A DNA stretch of 64,000 nucleotides from contig NZ_CP075566.1 in the NCBI RefSeq assembly GCF_018502625.1, forward strand, positions 3,954,001 through 4,018,000, read 5' to 3'. Source of the stretch: Pseudomonas hormoni (lineage in GTDB: Bacteria > Pseudomonadota > Gammaproteobacteria > Pseudomonadales > Pseudomonadaceae). Shown here one piece after another: positions 25,013 to 34,033 of the stretch (position 1 is the stretch's first letter; each line of letters opens with the position of its first letter). The notes beneath the pieces are model-generated. The model was not told the DNA's origin, made no database searches, and worked only from the letters and a program-made list of their open reading frames with translations. The position numbers and the translations under genes are program-made.

Positions 25013-26062
25013 ATGCTCGACCTGGCATTAAGCCAATGGCTGGACACGCACGCGGAGGGACTTGACTCGGGATCCAGTGATCCACAAGAAGTTTTGTCAC
25101 AACTGGCGAGAGCCAACGTTTTACGTGTTGGAATCAGTCCTTTTTTAGGCGGTAGCGGTAAAAACTTGGCCGACGCGGTGGAAATTTTAGCCGCTGTTGC
25201 CAGCCATTCACTGACGGCAGCTTTTGTCCTTTGGGGTCAGCGCACATTCATCGAATATGTTCTGCAAAGCTCAAATTTTGCATTGCGCGAAAGGTTATTA
25301 CCGTTCCTGCTCGATGGAAAACTGGCAGGTGCAACTGGCCTTTCCAATGCCATCAAATATCTGTCGGGGATTGAAGCTCTGCAAGTGCAAGGAAGCGCAA
25401 CCGAAGCGGGTTGGGCCTTGAATGGAGGACTTCACTGGGTAACAAATTTGCGCAGAAGTGGATTCGTTGTTGCTGCGGCTGTAGAGAATACGCAAGGTGG
25501 TACGCCCTTCATTTTAGCTATTCCGGGCTCAACTACGGGCCTTCAGCGTTCAGAAGATTTGCAGTTGATGGGATTGCAATCCAGCAACACAGCTGCCCTA
25601 GATGTTGTACAGGCCGAGGTAGGGAGCGACTGGCTGCTGCATGAAGATGCGCACGCTTTTCTGCAATCAGCGCGACCAGCATTTCTCGGTTTGCAGTGTG
25701 GCATGTCCATTGGACTAGCCAGACGATCATTGCAGGAAGTGGAGGAACATTTGCAGCACGACCGCTCGATTCTACTAGAAACCTTGCTGAACCAACGCTG
25801 GCAATTGGAAGGGATGGTTAGCGAACTTAAACGTGGGTTACTGAACGGGCGTTTTCGGGAACAGCCCGCAGCTTTATTTTGCTTACGGATATCCTTTGCT
25901 GAGGCAGCTGCTAACGCTGTGCAATTGGAACTGCAAGCGAGCGGTGGCAAAGCATATCTGGATGAACATGGGATCGGATTCGCCCGACGTTGGCGTGAAT
26001 CGGCGTTCATACCAGTTGTTACTCCGACGCTGGTCCAGCTTCGCGCTCAGCTGCAACGATAG
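25013..26062 (+). CDS. Acyl-CoA dehydrogenase-like flavoprotein
   Basis: 349 residues from the ATG at 25013, with GGAGA upstream. GISPFLGGSGKNLADAVEIL and ATGLSNAIKYL resemble the N-terminal and beta domains. The C-terminal helices end AYLDEHGIGFARRWRESAFIP, like the FAD-contact end of the family. It is shorter than typical acyl-CoA dehydrogenases (about 380-400). Such short members act on sulfur compounds, nitroalkanes or other non-CoA substrates. It follows the MFS gene after about 105 bases; substrate unknown. Confidence 0.8.
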   Translation: MLDLALSQWLDTHAEGLDSGSSDPQEVLSQLARANVLRVGISPFLGGSGKNLADAVEILAAVASHSLTAAFVLWGQRTFIEYVLQSSNFALRERLLPFLLDGKLAGATGLSNAIKYLSGIEALQVQGSATEAGWALNGGLHWVTNLRRSGFVVAAAVENTQGGTPFILAIPGSTTGLQRSEDLQLMGLQSSNTAALDVVQAEVGSDWLLHEDAHAFLQSARPAFLGLQCGMSIGLARRSLQEVEEHLQHDRSILLETLLNQRWQLEGMVSELKRGLLNGRFREQPAALFCLRISFAEAAANAVQLELQASGGKAYLDEHGIGFARRWRESAFIPVVTPTLVQLRAQLQR

Positions 26063-26320
26063 CGAAGGTGAGTTGTTCCTCGATCGTCGCGTATTCTGAT
26101 AAATCAGCAACGGATGTGCTGATATGCCGGGTGCAAGCTTGGGTGCTTCCTCAACCTTGATAAGTCAGACACCGCTGCCGATCCACACCAAAATCTCACT
26201 CATGCCATACCGAAGTATTAGGTCCGTATATTTTCTGACTACCAAGATAAGCCCTATGCACGAATGTATTTCCGGCCCCTGGAAGATATTCTTTTTCCTA
26301 AGGTTTCGGAGGATTTCGTC

Positions 26321-26926
26321 ATGAACATGCTGATTACGAACATCGCCAAAAGACTGTCATCGCTGAGGTCTCTCACGTTCTTCAGATCTGCTCTGATTGA
26401 CGTGAGCCTTGTGTCTTGCCTGAATAGCGAATCCCTCGGAATAGAATTGCATATCAGCATTTCCGATAACGGTGCCTCACAAAACAACGGAAGCGTTGAT
26501 GCGAGCGTTAGATTGATCGGCCAAGACATCGACTGGTTGCCAGCAGGATCGCACCTTGTCAGTCCACGTAAATTCTATGTGCATCATGGAATTTATCTTG
26601 GAAACGGCAAGGTCGCACACTATTCAGGACTGAGCGGATCACTGAGAGCGGGTCCTATTGAAGTCACCGACCTGGAACGATTTGCCAATGGTAGGTCCGC
26701 TTGGGTCTATCAGGAACAAACGGCTTTCACAAACGATGAAATCGTCGTGCGTGCACGCTCCAGGATTGGCGAGTCGCAGTATAAAATCTTCTCCAACAAT
26801 TGTGAGCACTTCTGCAACTGGTGTATTACGGGTACCAGCCATAGCGCTCAAGTCGCTGAGTTCCTCCATTTCCCTTTTCGGCTGATAGGTCAGGTTTACG
26901 CTCAGGAACCTTGTCTGATCGCATAG
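26321..26926 (+). CDS. LRAT-domain (NlpC/P60 superfamily) protein
   Basis: About 201 residues from the ATG at 26321, chosen for GGAGG upstream. The second half carries the LRAT pattern: FYVHHGIYLGNGKVAHYSG supplies the histidines and SNNCEHFCNWC the nucleophilic cysteine (NCEHF motif). LRAT and related proteins transfer acyl groups or cleave thioesters or amides, often at membranes. The N-terminal 60 residues lack a signal peptide. The region around it is unrelated in function. The activity is inferred from family motifs only. Confidence 0.85.
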   Translation: MNMLITNIAKRLSSLRSLTFFRSALIDVSLVSCLNSESLGIELHISISDNGASQNNGSVDASVRLIGQDIDWLPAGSHLVSPRKFYVHHGIYLGNGKVAHYSGLSGSLRAGPIEVTDLERFANGRSAWVYQEQTAFTNDEIVVRARSRIGESQYKIFSNNCEHFCNWCITGTSHSAQVAEFLHFPFRLIGQVYAQEPCLIA

Positions 26927-27116
26927 CGTAAGAATTGAATTCCACTCCAAAACGAGGACTCTTTCGACCCACTGAATTATGACGATCAAAACGGCTATTT
27001 TATTGCGAACTGGCGCGCTTTTACGCCGGCGAACGGTTTTGCCTGCCGCAGTTCTACCGACTAAAATTGAGTTTATTGTCGGTGTCGAATTGCAGACCTA
27101 GCAGGCCAATTGATTT

Positions 27117-28958
27117 ATGAAAATCATAACGGAACCGAAGGTAATTACTGAAACGTCCTCACGCACCCTTCTTTCTTCTTTGCAGCTTCAACGCTTAGGC
27201 GCAATAGCGCTTTCAAGCACCATATTCGTCGTCGACCTTGCCAGCTCAATCCGTGTCGCCATAGCGGTGCTCTACGTGGCGGTGATTCTGATTTCCGTCA
27301 ATATATTCCCCAAAAAGGGCGTTATCCTCGTTTCTCTGTTTTGCATCGGGTTGACGCTGATTGCATTTGTCTCACAACACGGTCTGGATTTTTATGACGA
27401 TAGTTTTGCGCGACTTTTGGTCAGCCTTTCAGCGATTGGCATCACGACTCTTCTAGCTCTCAAAAACAAAGCCTTCAGTGATGAATTGCAGGAACAGGTG
27501 CGATTGCTTGCGCAAACGCATGACGCGATCATCGTACGCGACATGAATCACATCATCTCTACGTGGAGTGCCGGCGCCGAAGCTCTATACGGCTGGTCTA
27601 GAGAGCAAGCCATAGGTCAAGATTTCCGCGCCCTCTTGGCACCCCAGATAACGACATCCTGGGACGAGATGATGACCTCGTTACTAGAAACGGGTCACTG
27701 GGAAGGAGAGGTAATCGAGCACTGTCGAGATGGGGCATGCGTGACGGTTGTAAGCCGATGTTCGTTATCACGCGGGGAGAATAACGAGCCCATAGCAATT
27801 CTTGCGACCCATAACGATATATCCGCGCGAAAGCAGGCAATAGACGCCCTGAAACGCAGCGAAGCGTTCCTTGCAGGAGCACAGTGGCTCAGTCGAACAG
27901 GAAGCATTGGCCTCAAAATCCCAAGCGGTGAAATGTACTGGTCGGATGAAGCGCGGCGCATATTTGAATTCGATATCGACGAGCAACCAATGCTGACCAG
28001 CGTCTTGAATCGAACCCATCCAGATGACCTCCATCTGGTTAAAGACGCGATCAAGCATGCATACCAGAAAGAATCTCGGATAAACGCAGAGTACCGACTT
28101 TTGATGGCCGACGGACGCGTCAAGCATCTGCAAATGCTAGCGCAGTTAATGGAAGATGGACGCGACAATTTCGAATATATCGGTGCGCTGATGGACGTCA
28201 CTGACGCCAAAACTTCAGAGGAAGCACTGCATCGATCACAAGCCGAATTGGCTCACGTCACTCGGGTTGCCACCCTCGGAGAGCTTGCTGCATCCATCGC
28301 CCATGAGGTCAATCAGCCATTGGCCGCCGTCACGACCAATGGTACCGCCGGGTTGCGGTGGTTGAATCGAGACGTGCCTGACATAGGCGAGGTGCGCGGC
28401 GCGATTGAACGCATGGTGAGTGAAACTAATAGGGCAAGCGAAGTCATACGCCGTATCCGTGCAATGTCCCGGAAAGCACAGCCACAAAACGTTACGCTCA
28501 ATTTTATTGAAATCATTGATGAGTCCGTAGCCCTGGTCGAGAGAGAACTCAAACGGAACAAAATTGTGCTAGACCTTAGCTATCTCAACGAGGCTGCCGA
28601 AGTCGACGGCGACCGAGTACAGTTACAGCAGGTCATCATCAATTTACTGATGAATGGCATGCAGGCAATGATCAACGCCAAAACAAAAAATCGAACCTTA
28701 CGGTTGAGCCTAAAAAACTCAGCAATGGGCGAGGTGCTCGTTGAGATTAAGGACAATGGCCCGGGAATTACGTCGGATCAGATGTCGAAATTGTTTGAAG
28801 CCTTCTACACCACCAAGGCCGAAGGTATGGGAATGGGACTCTCGATTTGCAAATCAATTATCGAAGCCCACGGTGGGCGCATATGGGCCACGTCTGATCA
28901 CGGAGAAGGCGCGACGTTCTATTTGTCCCTACCAGTTACCCAGAAGGAGCACGTGTGA
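27117..28958 (+). CDS. PAS-domain membrane sensor histidine kinase
   Basis: 613 residues. Four hydrophobic segments at about 25-120 anchor the protein in the inner membrane. PAS domains lie at about 130-240 (ISTWSAGAEALYGWSREQAIGQ) and 255-365 (PAS_3 type). The dimerisation domain has H396 in ASIAHEVNQPLAAV, and the ATPase domain has DNGPGI and GMGMGLSICKSIIEAHGG. It should autophosphorylate and pass phosphate to the FixJ-type regulator that overlaps it by 4 bases. The signal is unknown. Confidence 0.92.
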   Translation: MKIITEPKVITETSSRTLLSSLQLQRLGAIALSSTIFVVDLASSIRVAIAVLYVAVILISVNIFPKKGVILVSLFCIGLTLIAFVSQHGLDFYDDSFARLLVSLSAIGITTLLALKNKAFSDELQEQVRLLAQTHDAIIVRDMNHIISTWSAGAEALYGWSREQAIGQDFRALLAPQITTSWDEMMTSLLETGHWEGEVIEHCRDGACVTVVSRCSLSRGENNEPIAILATHNDISARKQAIDALKRSEAFLAGAQWLSRTGSIGLKIPSGEMYWSDEARRIFEFDIDEQPMLTSVLNRTHPDDLHLVKDAIKHAYQKESRINAEYRLLMADGRVKHLQMLAQLMEDGRDNFEYIGALMDVTDAKTSEEALHRSQAELAHVTRVATLGELAASIAHEVNQPLAAVTTNGTAGLRWLNRDVPDIGEVRGAIERMVSETNRASEVIRRIRAMSRKAQPQNVTLNFIEIIDESVALVERELKRNKIVLDLSYLNEAAEVDGDRVQLQQVIINLLMNGMQAMINAKTKNRTLRLSLKNSAMGEVLVEIKDNGPGITSDQMSKLFEAFYTTKAEGMGMGLSICKSIIEAHGGRIWATSDHGEGATFYLSLPVTQKEHV

Positions 28959-29605
28959 GCCAAGATACTGCGTCCGAAACGCCAACTGACAATGGGCCCA
29001 TCGTTTTCGTGGTTGATGACGAAGAGGCTGTACGCGTCGCACTGAGCAGCCTTTTTCGCTCAACGGACGTTCGAGTGGAAACCTTCGCCACCGCGGCAGA
29101 GTTCCTGCTGCGACCAGATCCGCAAGCTCCATGTTGCCTGGTGCTTGATGTACGCCTTCAGGGATCCAGTGGCTTGGATTTCCAACGGCAATTGCTTGAT
29201 GCGAACAATAACGTGCCCATCATCTTCATCACAGGACATGGCGACATCGCCATGACCGTCAAAGCAATGAAGGCCGGCGCGGTGGATTTTCTTGTCAAAC
29301 CCTTCCGCGATCAGGATCTTCTGGATGCCGTGTCAGCGGCCCTCAGAACCGATGCGAAACGTAGAGAAATCGACAAACAGGATTCCGAGATGAATGCGTG
29401 CTACAGGTCTTTGACCCCTCGTGAGCGAGAGGTAATGGCCTACGCGGTTAAGGGGTTAATGAACAAGCAAATTGCGAGCGAGATTTGTTTGAGTGAAGTG
29501 ACCGTGAAAATTCATCGTGGTCACGCGATGAAAAAGATGCAGGCGAAATCATTTGCAGACCTGGTTCGGATGGCGGAAGCACTAGGAATCGGCGTGAAAC
29601 GCTGA
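28955..29605 (+). CDS. FixJ-type response regulator with LuxR DNA-binding domain
   Basis: 216 residues from a GTG overlapping the kinase stop. The receiver domain has an acidic pocket (VVDDEEAVR), phospho-acceptor Asp in CLVLDVRLQGSSG, FITGHGDI and the Lys in FLVKPF. The LuxR/GerE helix-turn-helix is LTPREREVMAYAVKG and SEVTVKIHRGHAMKKM. It is the cognate regulator of the 27117 kinase. Its targets are unknown; a single-domain receiver gene follows. Confidence 0.92.
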   Translation: MSQDTASETPTDNGPIVFVVDDEEAVRVALSSLFRSTDVRVETFATAAEFLLRPDPQAPCCLVLDVRLQGSSGLDFQRQLLDANNNVPIIFITGHGDIAMTVKAMKAGAVDFLVKPFRDQDLLDAVSAALRTDAKRREIDKQDSEMNACYRSLTPREREVMAYAVKGLMNKQIASEICLSEVTVKIHRGHAMKKMQAKSFADLVRMAEALGIGVKR

Positions 29606-29721
29606 GCTTAGTAATACCTGTGTGTTATTTCCTTAAATGGAATACGTCCCTAAAGTGGTAGCAGACGACGAGTGCAGTTCGTACTCAATTTTGCTACCGG
29701 CCGGATTTAGGGTGATACCCA

Positions 29722-30093
29722 GTGAATAAAACCCCCATGATTTCCATTGTCGACGACGACAAATCTGGTCGCATAGCGTTGAGCAGCCTTGTGCGCTCGA
29801 TGGGCTATGAGTCCTGTCTTTTCTCATGTGCCGAAGATTTTCTTGCCTCCGCGGAGCGCCGCGAGACTGACTGCCTGATCACTGATTTCCAAATGCCTGG
29901 AATGACCGGTCTGGATCTCCAGGGCAAGCTGGCCAGCGACGGACAGAATATTCCAATCATCTTCATCACTGCTTACCCCGAAGAGTCCGTGCGCAATCGT
30001 GCAACCGCGGCTGGAGCGGTCTCTTTTCTTAGCAAGCCATTCGATGGTCAAGTAATCATCGACTGCATCGAGCAGATTTTCACCAGAGGCTGA
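29722..30093 (+). CDS. Single-domain response regulator
   Basis: 123 residues from a GTG at 29722. A receiver domain only: SIVDDDKSGRIALSSL, phospho-acceptor in CLITDFQMPGMTGL, FITAYPEE, and Lys in FLSKPF. It is closest to the receiver of FixJ-type proteins and lacks an output domain. It may act as a phosphate sink or as a protein-protein switch for the upstream kinase. About 115 bases separate it from the FixJ gene. Confidence 0.88.
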   Translation: MNKTPMISIVDDDKSGRIALSSLVRSMGYESCLFSCAEDFLASAERRETDCLITDFQMPGMTGLDLQGKLASDGQNIPIIFITAYPEESVRNRATAAGAVSFLSKPFDGQVIIDCIEQIFTRG

Positions 30094-30149
30094 ATCGGCC
30101 TGATATTGCGCCCGTCCTCACCCTATCCCCCTGTTGACGCTATTCCCTT

Positions 30150-30310
30150 CAGCTCCCTCCTCCCCCTCTTCACCCGCAATACCTAACGTAGAACCATCTC
30201 CAACCTCATGACATTTTCACCTTCATACACATACTTCTGTATTAGCCACTACCACTCAGGCGCTAAAAATTTCGATCTTATGTAGAAGTGTTCATAAACA
30301 CCGAAAGTCC
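30150..30310. repeat. Duplicated LysR upstream region, copy 2
   Basis: It resembles 16420-16600 (see the shared words there) and lies 190 bases before the intact LysR gene, in the gene-free stretch 30094-30500. The similarity upstream of an intact and a broken LysR shows that regulator and control region were duplicated together. Confidence 0.6.
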
Positions 30311-30500
30311 TATTCTACATACAAGCCATCGAACAAAGCGCTTCAGATTAAAACTAGAAATTCAGAAACTTCAGTTTTAGTTGGGGCTTACTTACTGCAA
30401 AATGACTCAAAAGCATCGAGCGCCAGTTGTCAGTATTTCAAAGGCTCTGCTTGCATTAATTTTTCGCATGTTGAGGCTCATAGCCCAAACGGTGATGATG

Positions 30501-31448
30501 ATGAACAGGAATGATCTTCGCAAAATCGACTTCAGTCTTCTGATCGTATTCGAAACTTTGATGCACGAACGCAACCTTACCCGCGCCGGTGAAAAACTGT
30601 TTCTCGGGCAGCCTTCCATCAGTGCTTCTTTGAATCGACTTCGTCAATACTTTAATGACCCGCTCTTTATCCGCATGGGTAGGTCGATGGAGCCGACGAG
30701 CCGAGCCTTTGAGATTTTTCAAAGCCTTACTCCCGCCTTGGACAACATGGTCGCCGCACTCGGCAACGTCAGCGAGTTTGATCCTCTGACTAGCAATGCT
30801 GTGTTCCGGATTGGCCTTTCGGATGATGTTGAATATTCGTTGCTGCCAGGGATGCTGCGTCAACTGCGCATGGAGGCTCCAGGAGTGAGCTTTGTGGTGC
30901 GCCGTACCGATCACTCGATGATGTCCGATCAGCTTTCCACTGGAGAAGTATCGCTTGGTGTATGTCACAGCCGCGAACTTCCGGCCAACGCAAAACGAAA
31001 ATTTCTTCGTAGCATCTATCCGACTGTACTGAGTTCCCATTCGATCTCTGGTGCCTTCGGCTTAGACGAGTACTGCAATCGCCCACACGTTTCTGTCTCT
31101 CTCAATGGCGAATTGACCGACACCATAGACCGGACGTTAAACACTATGGGACGGCAGCGCCAAGTAGTGTTGGCTGTTCCCCAATACAGTGCTCTCAAAA
31201 CACTCCTTGAAGATACGGACATGATTGCAGTCGTACCGGAGTACGTTGCATCAGCCATGACAAAACAGGGCGGGTTACGGATGGATCCGGTTCCAATGAG
31301 TATTCCTGCCCTTGAGCTGTCGCTGGCCTGGAGTGGAACCCTGGACAACGACCCGGGAGAGCGCTGGCTTCGTTCCCGAGTCTGCCATCACCTCTCTGAT
31401 AGAAGTGGCTCGGTCAGCGAAATAAGCCTTCGAAAAGCAGCTGCATAA
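30501..31448 (+). CDS. LysR-family regulator of cyanate cassette 3
   Basis: About 315 residues from the ATG at 30501; the frame is open to 30381, but the match with the broken copy at 16785 begins here. The winged helix-turn-helix is LTRAGEKLFLGQPSISASLNRLR, and the effector domain follows intact (FRIGLSDDVEYSLLPGMLRQL). It is of the NodD/LeuO-like class whose members begin with DLRKIDFSLL. It lies 77 bases before a 50-bp cyanase element, which is its most likely target. It may serve all three cassettes, since the copy in cassette 1 is broken. Confidence 0.9.
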   Translation: MNRNDLRKIDFSLLIVFETLMHERNLTRAGEKLFLGQPSISASLNRLRQYFNDPLFIRMGRSMEPTSRAFEIFQSLTPALDNMVAALGNVSEFDPLTSNAVFRIGLSDDVEYSLLPGMLRQLRMEAPGVSFVVRRTDHSMMSDQLSTGEVSLGVCHSRELPANAKRKFLRSIYPTVLSSHSISGAFGLDEYCNRPHVSVSLNGELTDTIDRTLNTMGRQRQVVLAVPQYSALKTLLEDTDMIAVVPEYVASAMTKQGGLRMDPVPMSIPALELSLAWSGTLDNDPGERWLRSRVCHHLSDRSGSVSEISLRKAAA

Positions 31449-31525
31449 TGACTCGTAAATAATTAAGCATCTCATAACGAACTACGCACATACATTTCCA
31501 TTAGTAATATTTACCTGAAGCACGC

Positions 31526-31575
31526 CCATAGGCAGGACCAATACTACGGATTGCATATCGATCTTGGACGTTATT
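31526..31575 (+). promoter_or_regulatory. Conserved 50-bp element upstream of the broken cynS
   Basis: It aligns without gaps with 17216-17265 and 22048-22097; the core here is GATTGCATATCGATCTTGG and ACGTTATT. It is kept although the cyanase gene behind it is broken, perhaps because it still drives the DUF2790 and glutaredoxin genes. Confidence 0.65.
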
Positions 31576-31657
31576 GACACACTGGATGATTATTGGCAAA
31601 CACCTGAGCGATGCTTTTTAACGATACTGATCAAAAGACTTTATTGGAGTTAACGTA

Positions 31658-32060
31658 ATGAAACAATCTAGCGTTTACAACGAAGTTAGCATCGCTCTAA
31701 TCACCGAAATCCTCCACGCCAAAGCCAGCAAAAGGCTGTCTTGGCAAGATTTAGCGGATGGCACTGGACTGGGCTTGGCTTATGTGACAGCGGCATTGCT
31801 AGGTCAGCAACCACTGCCCGAAAAGTCGGCCAAGTTGATTGGCGAAAAATTAGAGCTGGATACAGAAATGGTTGCTCTCCTGCAAGTCATTCCTCTAAGC
31901 GGACGCCTTATTGGCGTTCCCCGTGAGCCACACATCAACCGCCTCGACGAGACGATCCAGATTTGCTGCTGCACGCTTAAAGCTCTCGCTGACGAACATG
32001 TGGCGGCCTGATTAAAGCGACAAACTTTAAAGTTAATACGATGCATGTATAAGGCAGTCG
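31658..32060 (+). pseudogene. Decayed cyanase, cassette 3
   Basis: The open part (31658-32011, 117 residues) matches cyanase through [20 protein letters not shown] and keeps the R and E of the active site in NRLDE. It diverges at ICCCTLKALADEHV and stops. Beyond the stop, another frame continues the match (LIKATNFKVNTM against [13 protein letters not shown]), so a frameshift has occurred. Even if restored, the catalytic serine would be lysine. The last third, including the dimer-swapped C-terminus, is lost. I infer no cyanase activity. Confidence 0.82.
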
Positions 32061-32217
32061 GTGAAGCTTGAATACATTTGACTGTAAGCCTCAATCTAAA
32101 AACTGAATTTCTTAGACTGTAATTGTTTATGCGTTTCCACCCTGTGTATCTCCAGGACTACCTTAGATCTTCGAAAAAGTTATTAACAGTACGCCCATAT
32201 AATTGGAGATTATTCTC

Positions 32218-32466
32218 ATGAAAAAAATTCTGTTTCTCGCCATGATTTTTACCGCTTCACTGTCGGCTTACGCACAACAAGCCACTGCATCACCTACTGT
32301 TGTTCCTTACAGTTATGGAATGTACCTAGACATCTCTAAGGTGGTGAACATTTCCCCGATAGCGGATGTTTGCGGCCCTACCTTGGCAGAAATAACCTAC
32401 AAAGACTCTGAGGGCAAAATTTATATTCTTGGATACAGCGTAATGGGTACCGGCTGCTCCAACTAA
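32218..32466 (+). CDS. DUF2790 secreted small protein, cassette 3
   Basis: 82 residues from the ATG at 32218. The signal peptide MKKILFLAMIFTASLSAYA ends before QQ. The mature part has YSYGMYLDISKVVNI, cysteines in DVCGPT and TGCSN, and EITYKDSEGKIYILGYSV, matching the cassette 1 protein throughout. It is intact although its neighbouring cyanase is broken. Function unknown; a periplasmic, disulfide-stabilised role is inferred. Confidence 0.85.
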   Translation: MKKILFLAMIFTASLSAYAQQATASPTVVPYSYGMYLDISKVVNISPIADVCGPTLAEITYKDSEGKIYILGYSVMGTGCSN

Positions 32467-32565
32467 GAACCGAGTATCACTACCAGGCCTTATTGTCCGC
32501 CATGTGCCATGAATGCCGACTCTATTTAACCGCAGTTCAATTCACACACTATTGGAGTTAAAAAT

Positions 32566-32829
32566 ATGCTTACTGTCACCATGTACGCTACCGCCACCTG
32601 CCCCTATTGCCAAGCAGCAAGACGCTTGCTTGCCAAAAAAGGAATCCAGTTCAATGAGATTGAAGTGACGTCGGTCGAAAAACGAGTCGAGATGATCAAC
32701 CGCAGCGGACGCCGGACGGTACCGCAGATTTTCTTTGGTAACTGGCACGTCGGGGGATATGACGATCTGGCTCAACTAGAGGAGGAAAGCGGACTGAATG
32801 AGGCGCTCAACTCGCGCGTTGCGTGCTGA
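32566..32829 (+). CDS. Glutaredoxin, GrxC type
   Basis: 87 residues with GGAG upstream. Active site C12-P-Y-C15 in ATCPYCQAA, the cis-proline segment RTVPQIF and the GGYDDL glutathione-binding turn are present. It reduces protein disulfides and mixed glutathione disulfides with glutathione. It is one of three redox genes here, with the DUF417 gene and glutathione reductase, which would regenerate its reductant. Confidence 0.93.
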   Translation: MLTVTMYATATCPYCQAARRLLAKKGIQFNEIEVTSVEKRVEMINRSGRRTVPQIFFGNWHVGGYDDLAQLEEESGLNEALNSRVAC

Positions 32830-32893
32830 GACACCTCAGTAACCAATCGTTTGAACTCCATCTAAACCTACATTCCACCAAAGGATTTTAGCC

Positions 32894-33529
32894 ATGAGTT
32901 ACCAGTCCTCACTACAATCAGCGCTTCAGAAAGCCAGCAAGCTTGATAGCTTGGGCGTTCACCTGATTCGGATCGCTGTTGCCATCATATTCATTTGGAT
33001 TGGGGCGTTGAAATTTGCCCCGTACGAAGCGGATAGCATTACACCATTTGTGGCTAACAGCCCGGTTATGTCGTTCTTCTATGAACATCCGACCGAATAC
33101 AAAGAACACCTTACTCACGAAGGTCAACTCGACCCTGCGAAACGCGCATGGCAGACGCAGAACCACACCTACGCGTTTTCAGACGGCCTTGGTACCGTTG
33201 AAATTCTCATCGGCCTAATGGTCCTCACCTACGCCTTCTCACGCCGGTTGGGCATGGTGGGTGCAATACTCGCTTTCCTAACACCTTTAGTAACGCTGTC
33301 GTTTTTGATCACAACTCCCGAGGCTTGGGTGTCGAATATTGGTGATGCTCAATATGGTTTTCCTTACCTGTCCGGTGGAGGGAGGCTGGTGCTCAAAGAT
33401 GTATTGATGCTTGCAGGAGCGGTAGTAATGATCGCGGACTCGGCACGCAAACTCTTGCAACCAACTACCCAGATCAGCAGATGCCCTGCGACAAAAGAGC
33501 CAACGCAACAATGGATAGGCTTGCCATAA
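32894..33529 (+). CDS. DUF417 (YkgB/RclC-like) membrane protein
   Basis: 211 residues with about four membrane segments. VHLIRIAVAIIFIWIGALKF, YEADSITPFVANSPVMSFFY and the later GTVEILIGLMVL agree with the DUF417 family, whose E. coli member RclC belongs to the reactive-chlorine response. A GSH-linked cluster around it supports a role in oxidative or electrophile stress. The C-terminal tail is longer than usual. The start has AAAGGA upstream. Confidence 0.87.
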   Translation: MSYQSSLQSALQKASKLDSLGVHLIRIAVAIIFIWIGALKFAPYEADSITPFVANSPVMSFFYEHPTEYKEHLTHEGQLDPAKRAWQTQNHTYAFSDGLGTVEILIGLMVLTYAFSRRLGMVGAILAFLTPLVTLSFLITTPEAWVSNIGDAQYGFPYLSGGGRLVLKDVLMLAGAVVMIADSARKLLQPTTQISRCPATKEPTQQWIGLP

Positions 33530-33606
33530 CTAGGTGCTCTGGCCAGCCCCAGGCACGCCGTTGGTCGATAGACGACCTATCGTGCCTGTTTTGCAAATCG
33601 GTGGGG

Positions 33607-33628
33607 CCGCAAGTTCCGGCCCTTGCGG
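33607..33628 (+). terminator. Hairpin after the DUF417 gene
   Basis: CCGCAAG and CTTGCGG form a 7-bp stem with an 8-base loop, followed by GATTATTT. A modest intrinsic terminator is likely. Confidence 0.5.
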
Positions 33629-33757
33629 GATTATTTCATTCAACTGAATGGAGTCATCAGATTTTTGCTCCTTCTCATAAACCAATTAGAAGGGGAAACT
33701 GAAGGGATGTTCTCATTCGAGACTTCCCTCAGAGTTCTCCGTTCTAGGAGTTCCGAA

Positions 33758-33988
33758 ATGTTCGACAACACGTTCCGTAACTGCACAGATTTGGATGCCG
33801 ATAAATCCGGCCTTCCTATGCGCGAGCACGAAAGTAGTTTTTTGCTACCGCAAATGATGATGATCCAAGCCATGCCGTCTGGAGTTTCGTGGCAAAAAAC
33901 GAACTGCTATCAGGTCATGCATAACGCCGAGCCCTCGCACTTTTTCAATCGGCTTATGCACGTACTGAAGCGCCGTATTGCCCCTTAA
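33758..33988 (+). CDS. Small hypothetical protein
   Basis: 76 residues from the ATG at 33758, supported by AGGAG 9 bases upstream; longer frames to 33623 have weaker starts. The body includes HESSFLLPQMMMIQAMPSG and ends in a basic helix (MHVLKRRIAP). No family recognised. It lies 45 bases before glutathione reductase on the same strand and may be co-transcribed. Gene status is moderately supported. Confidence 0.4.
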   Translation: MFDNTFRNCTDLDADKSGLPMREHESSFLLPQMMMIQAMPSGVSWQKTNCYQVMHNAEPSHFFNRLMHVLKRRIAP

Positions 33989-34033
33989 CACTTTTCATAA
34001 TCTAGCGATGTATAACCCCATCAGGGAACTAAG

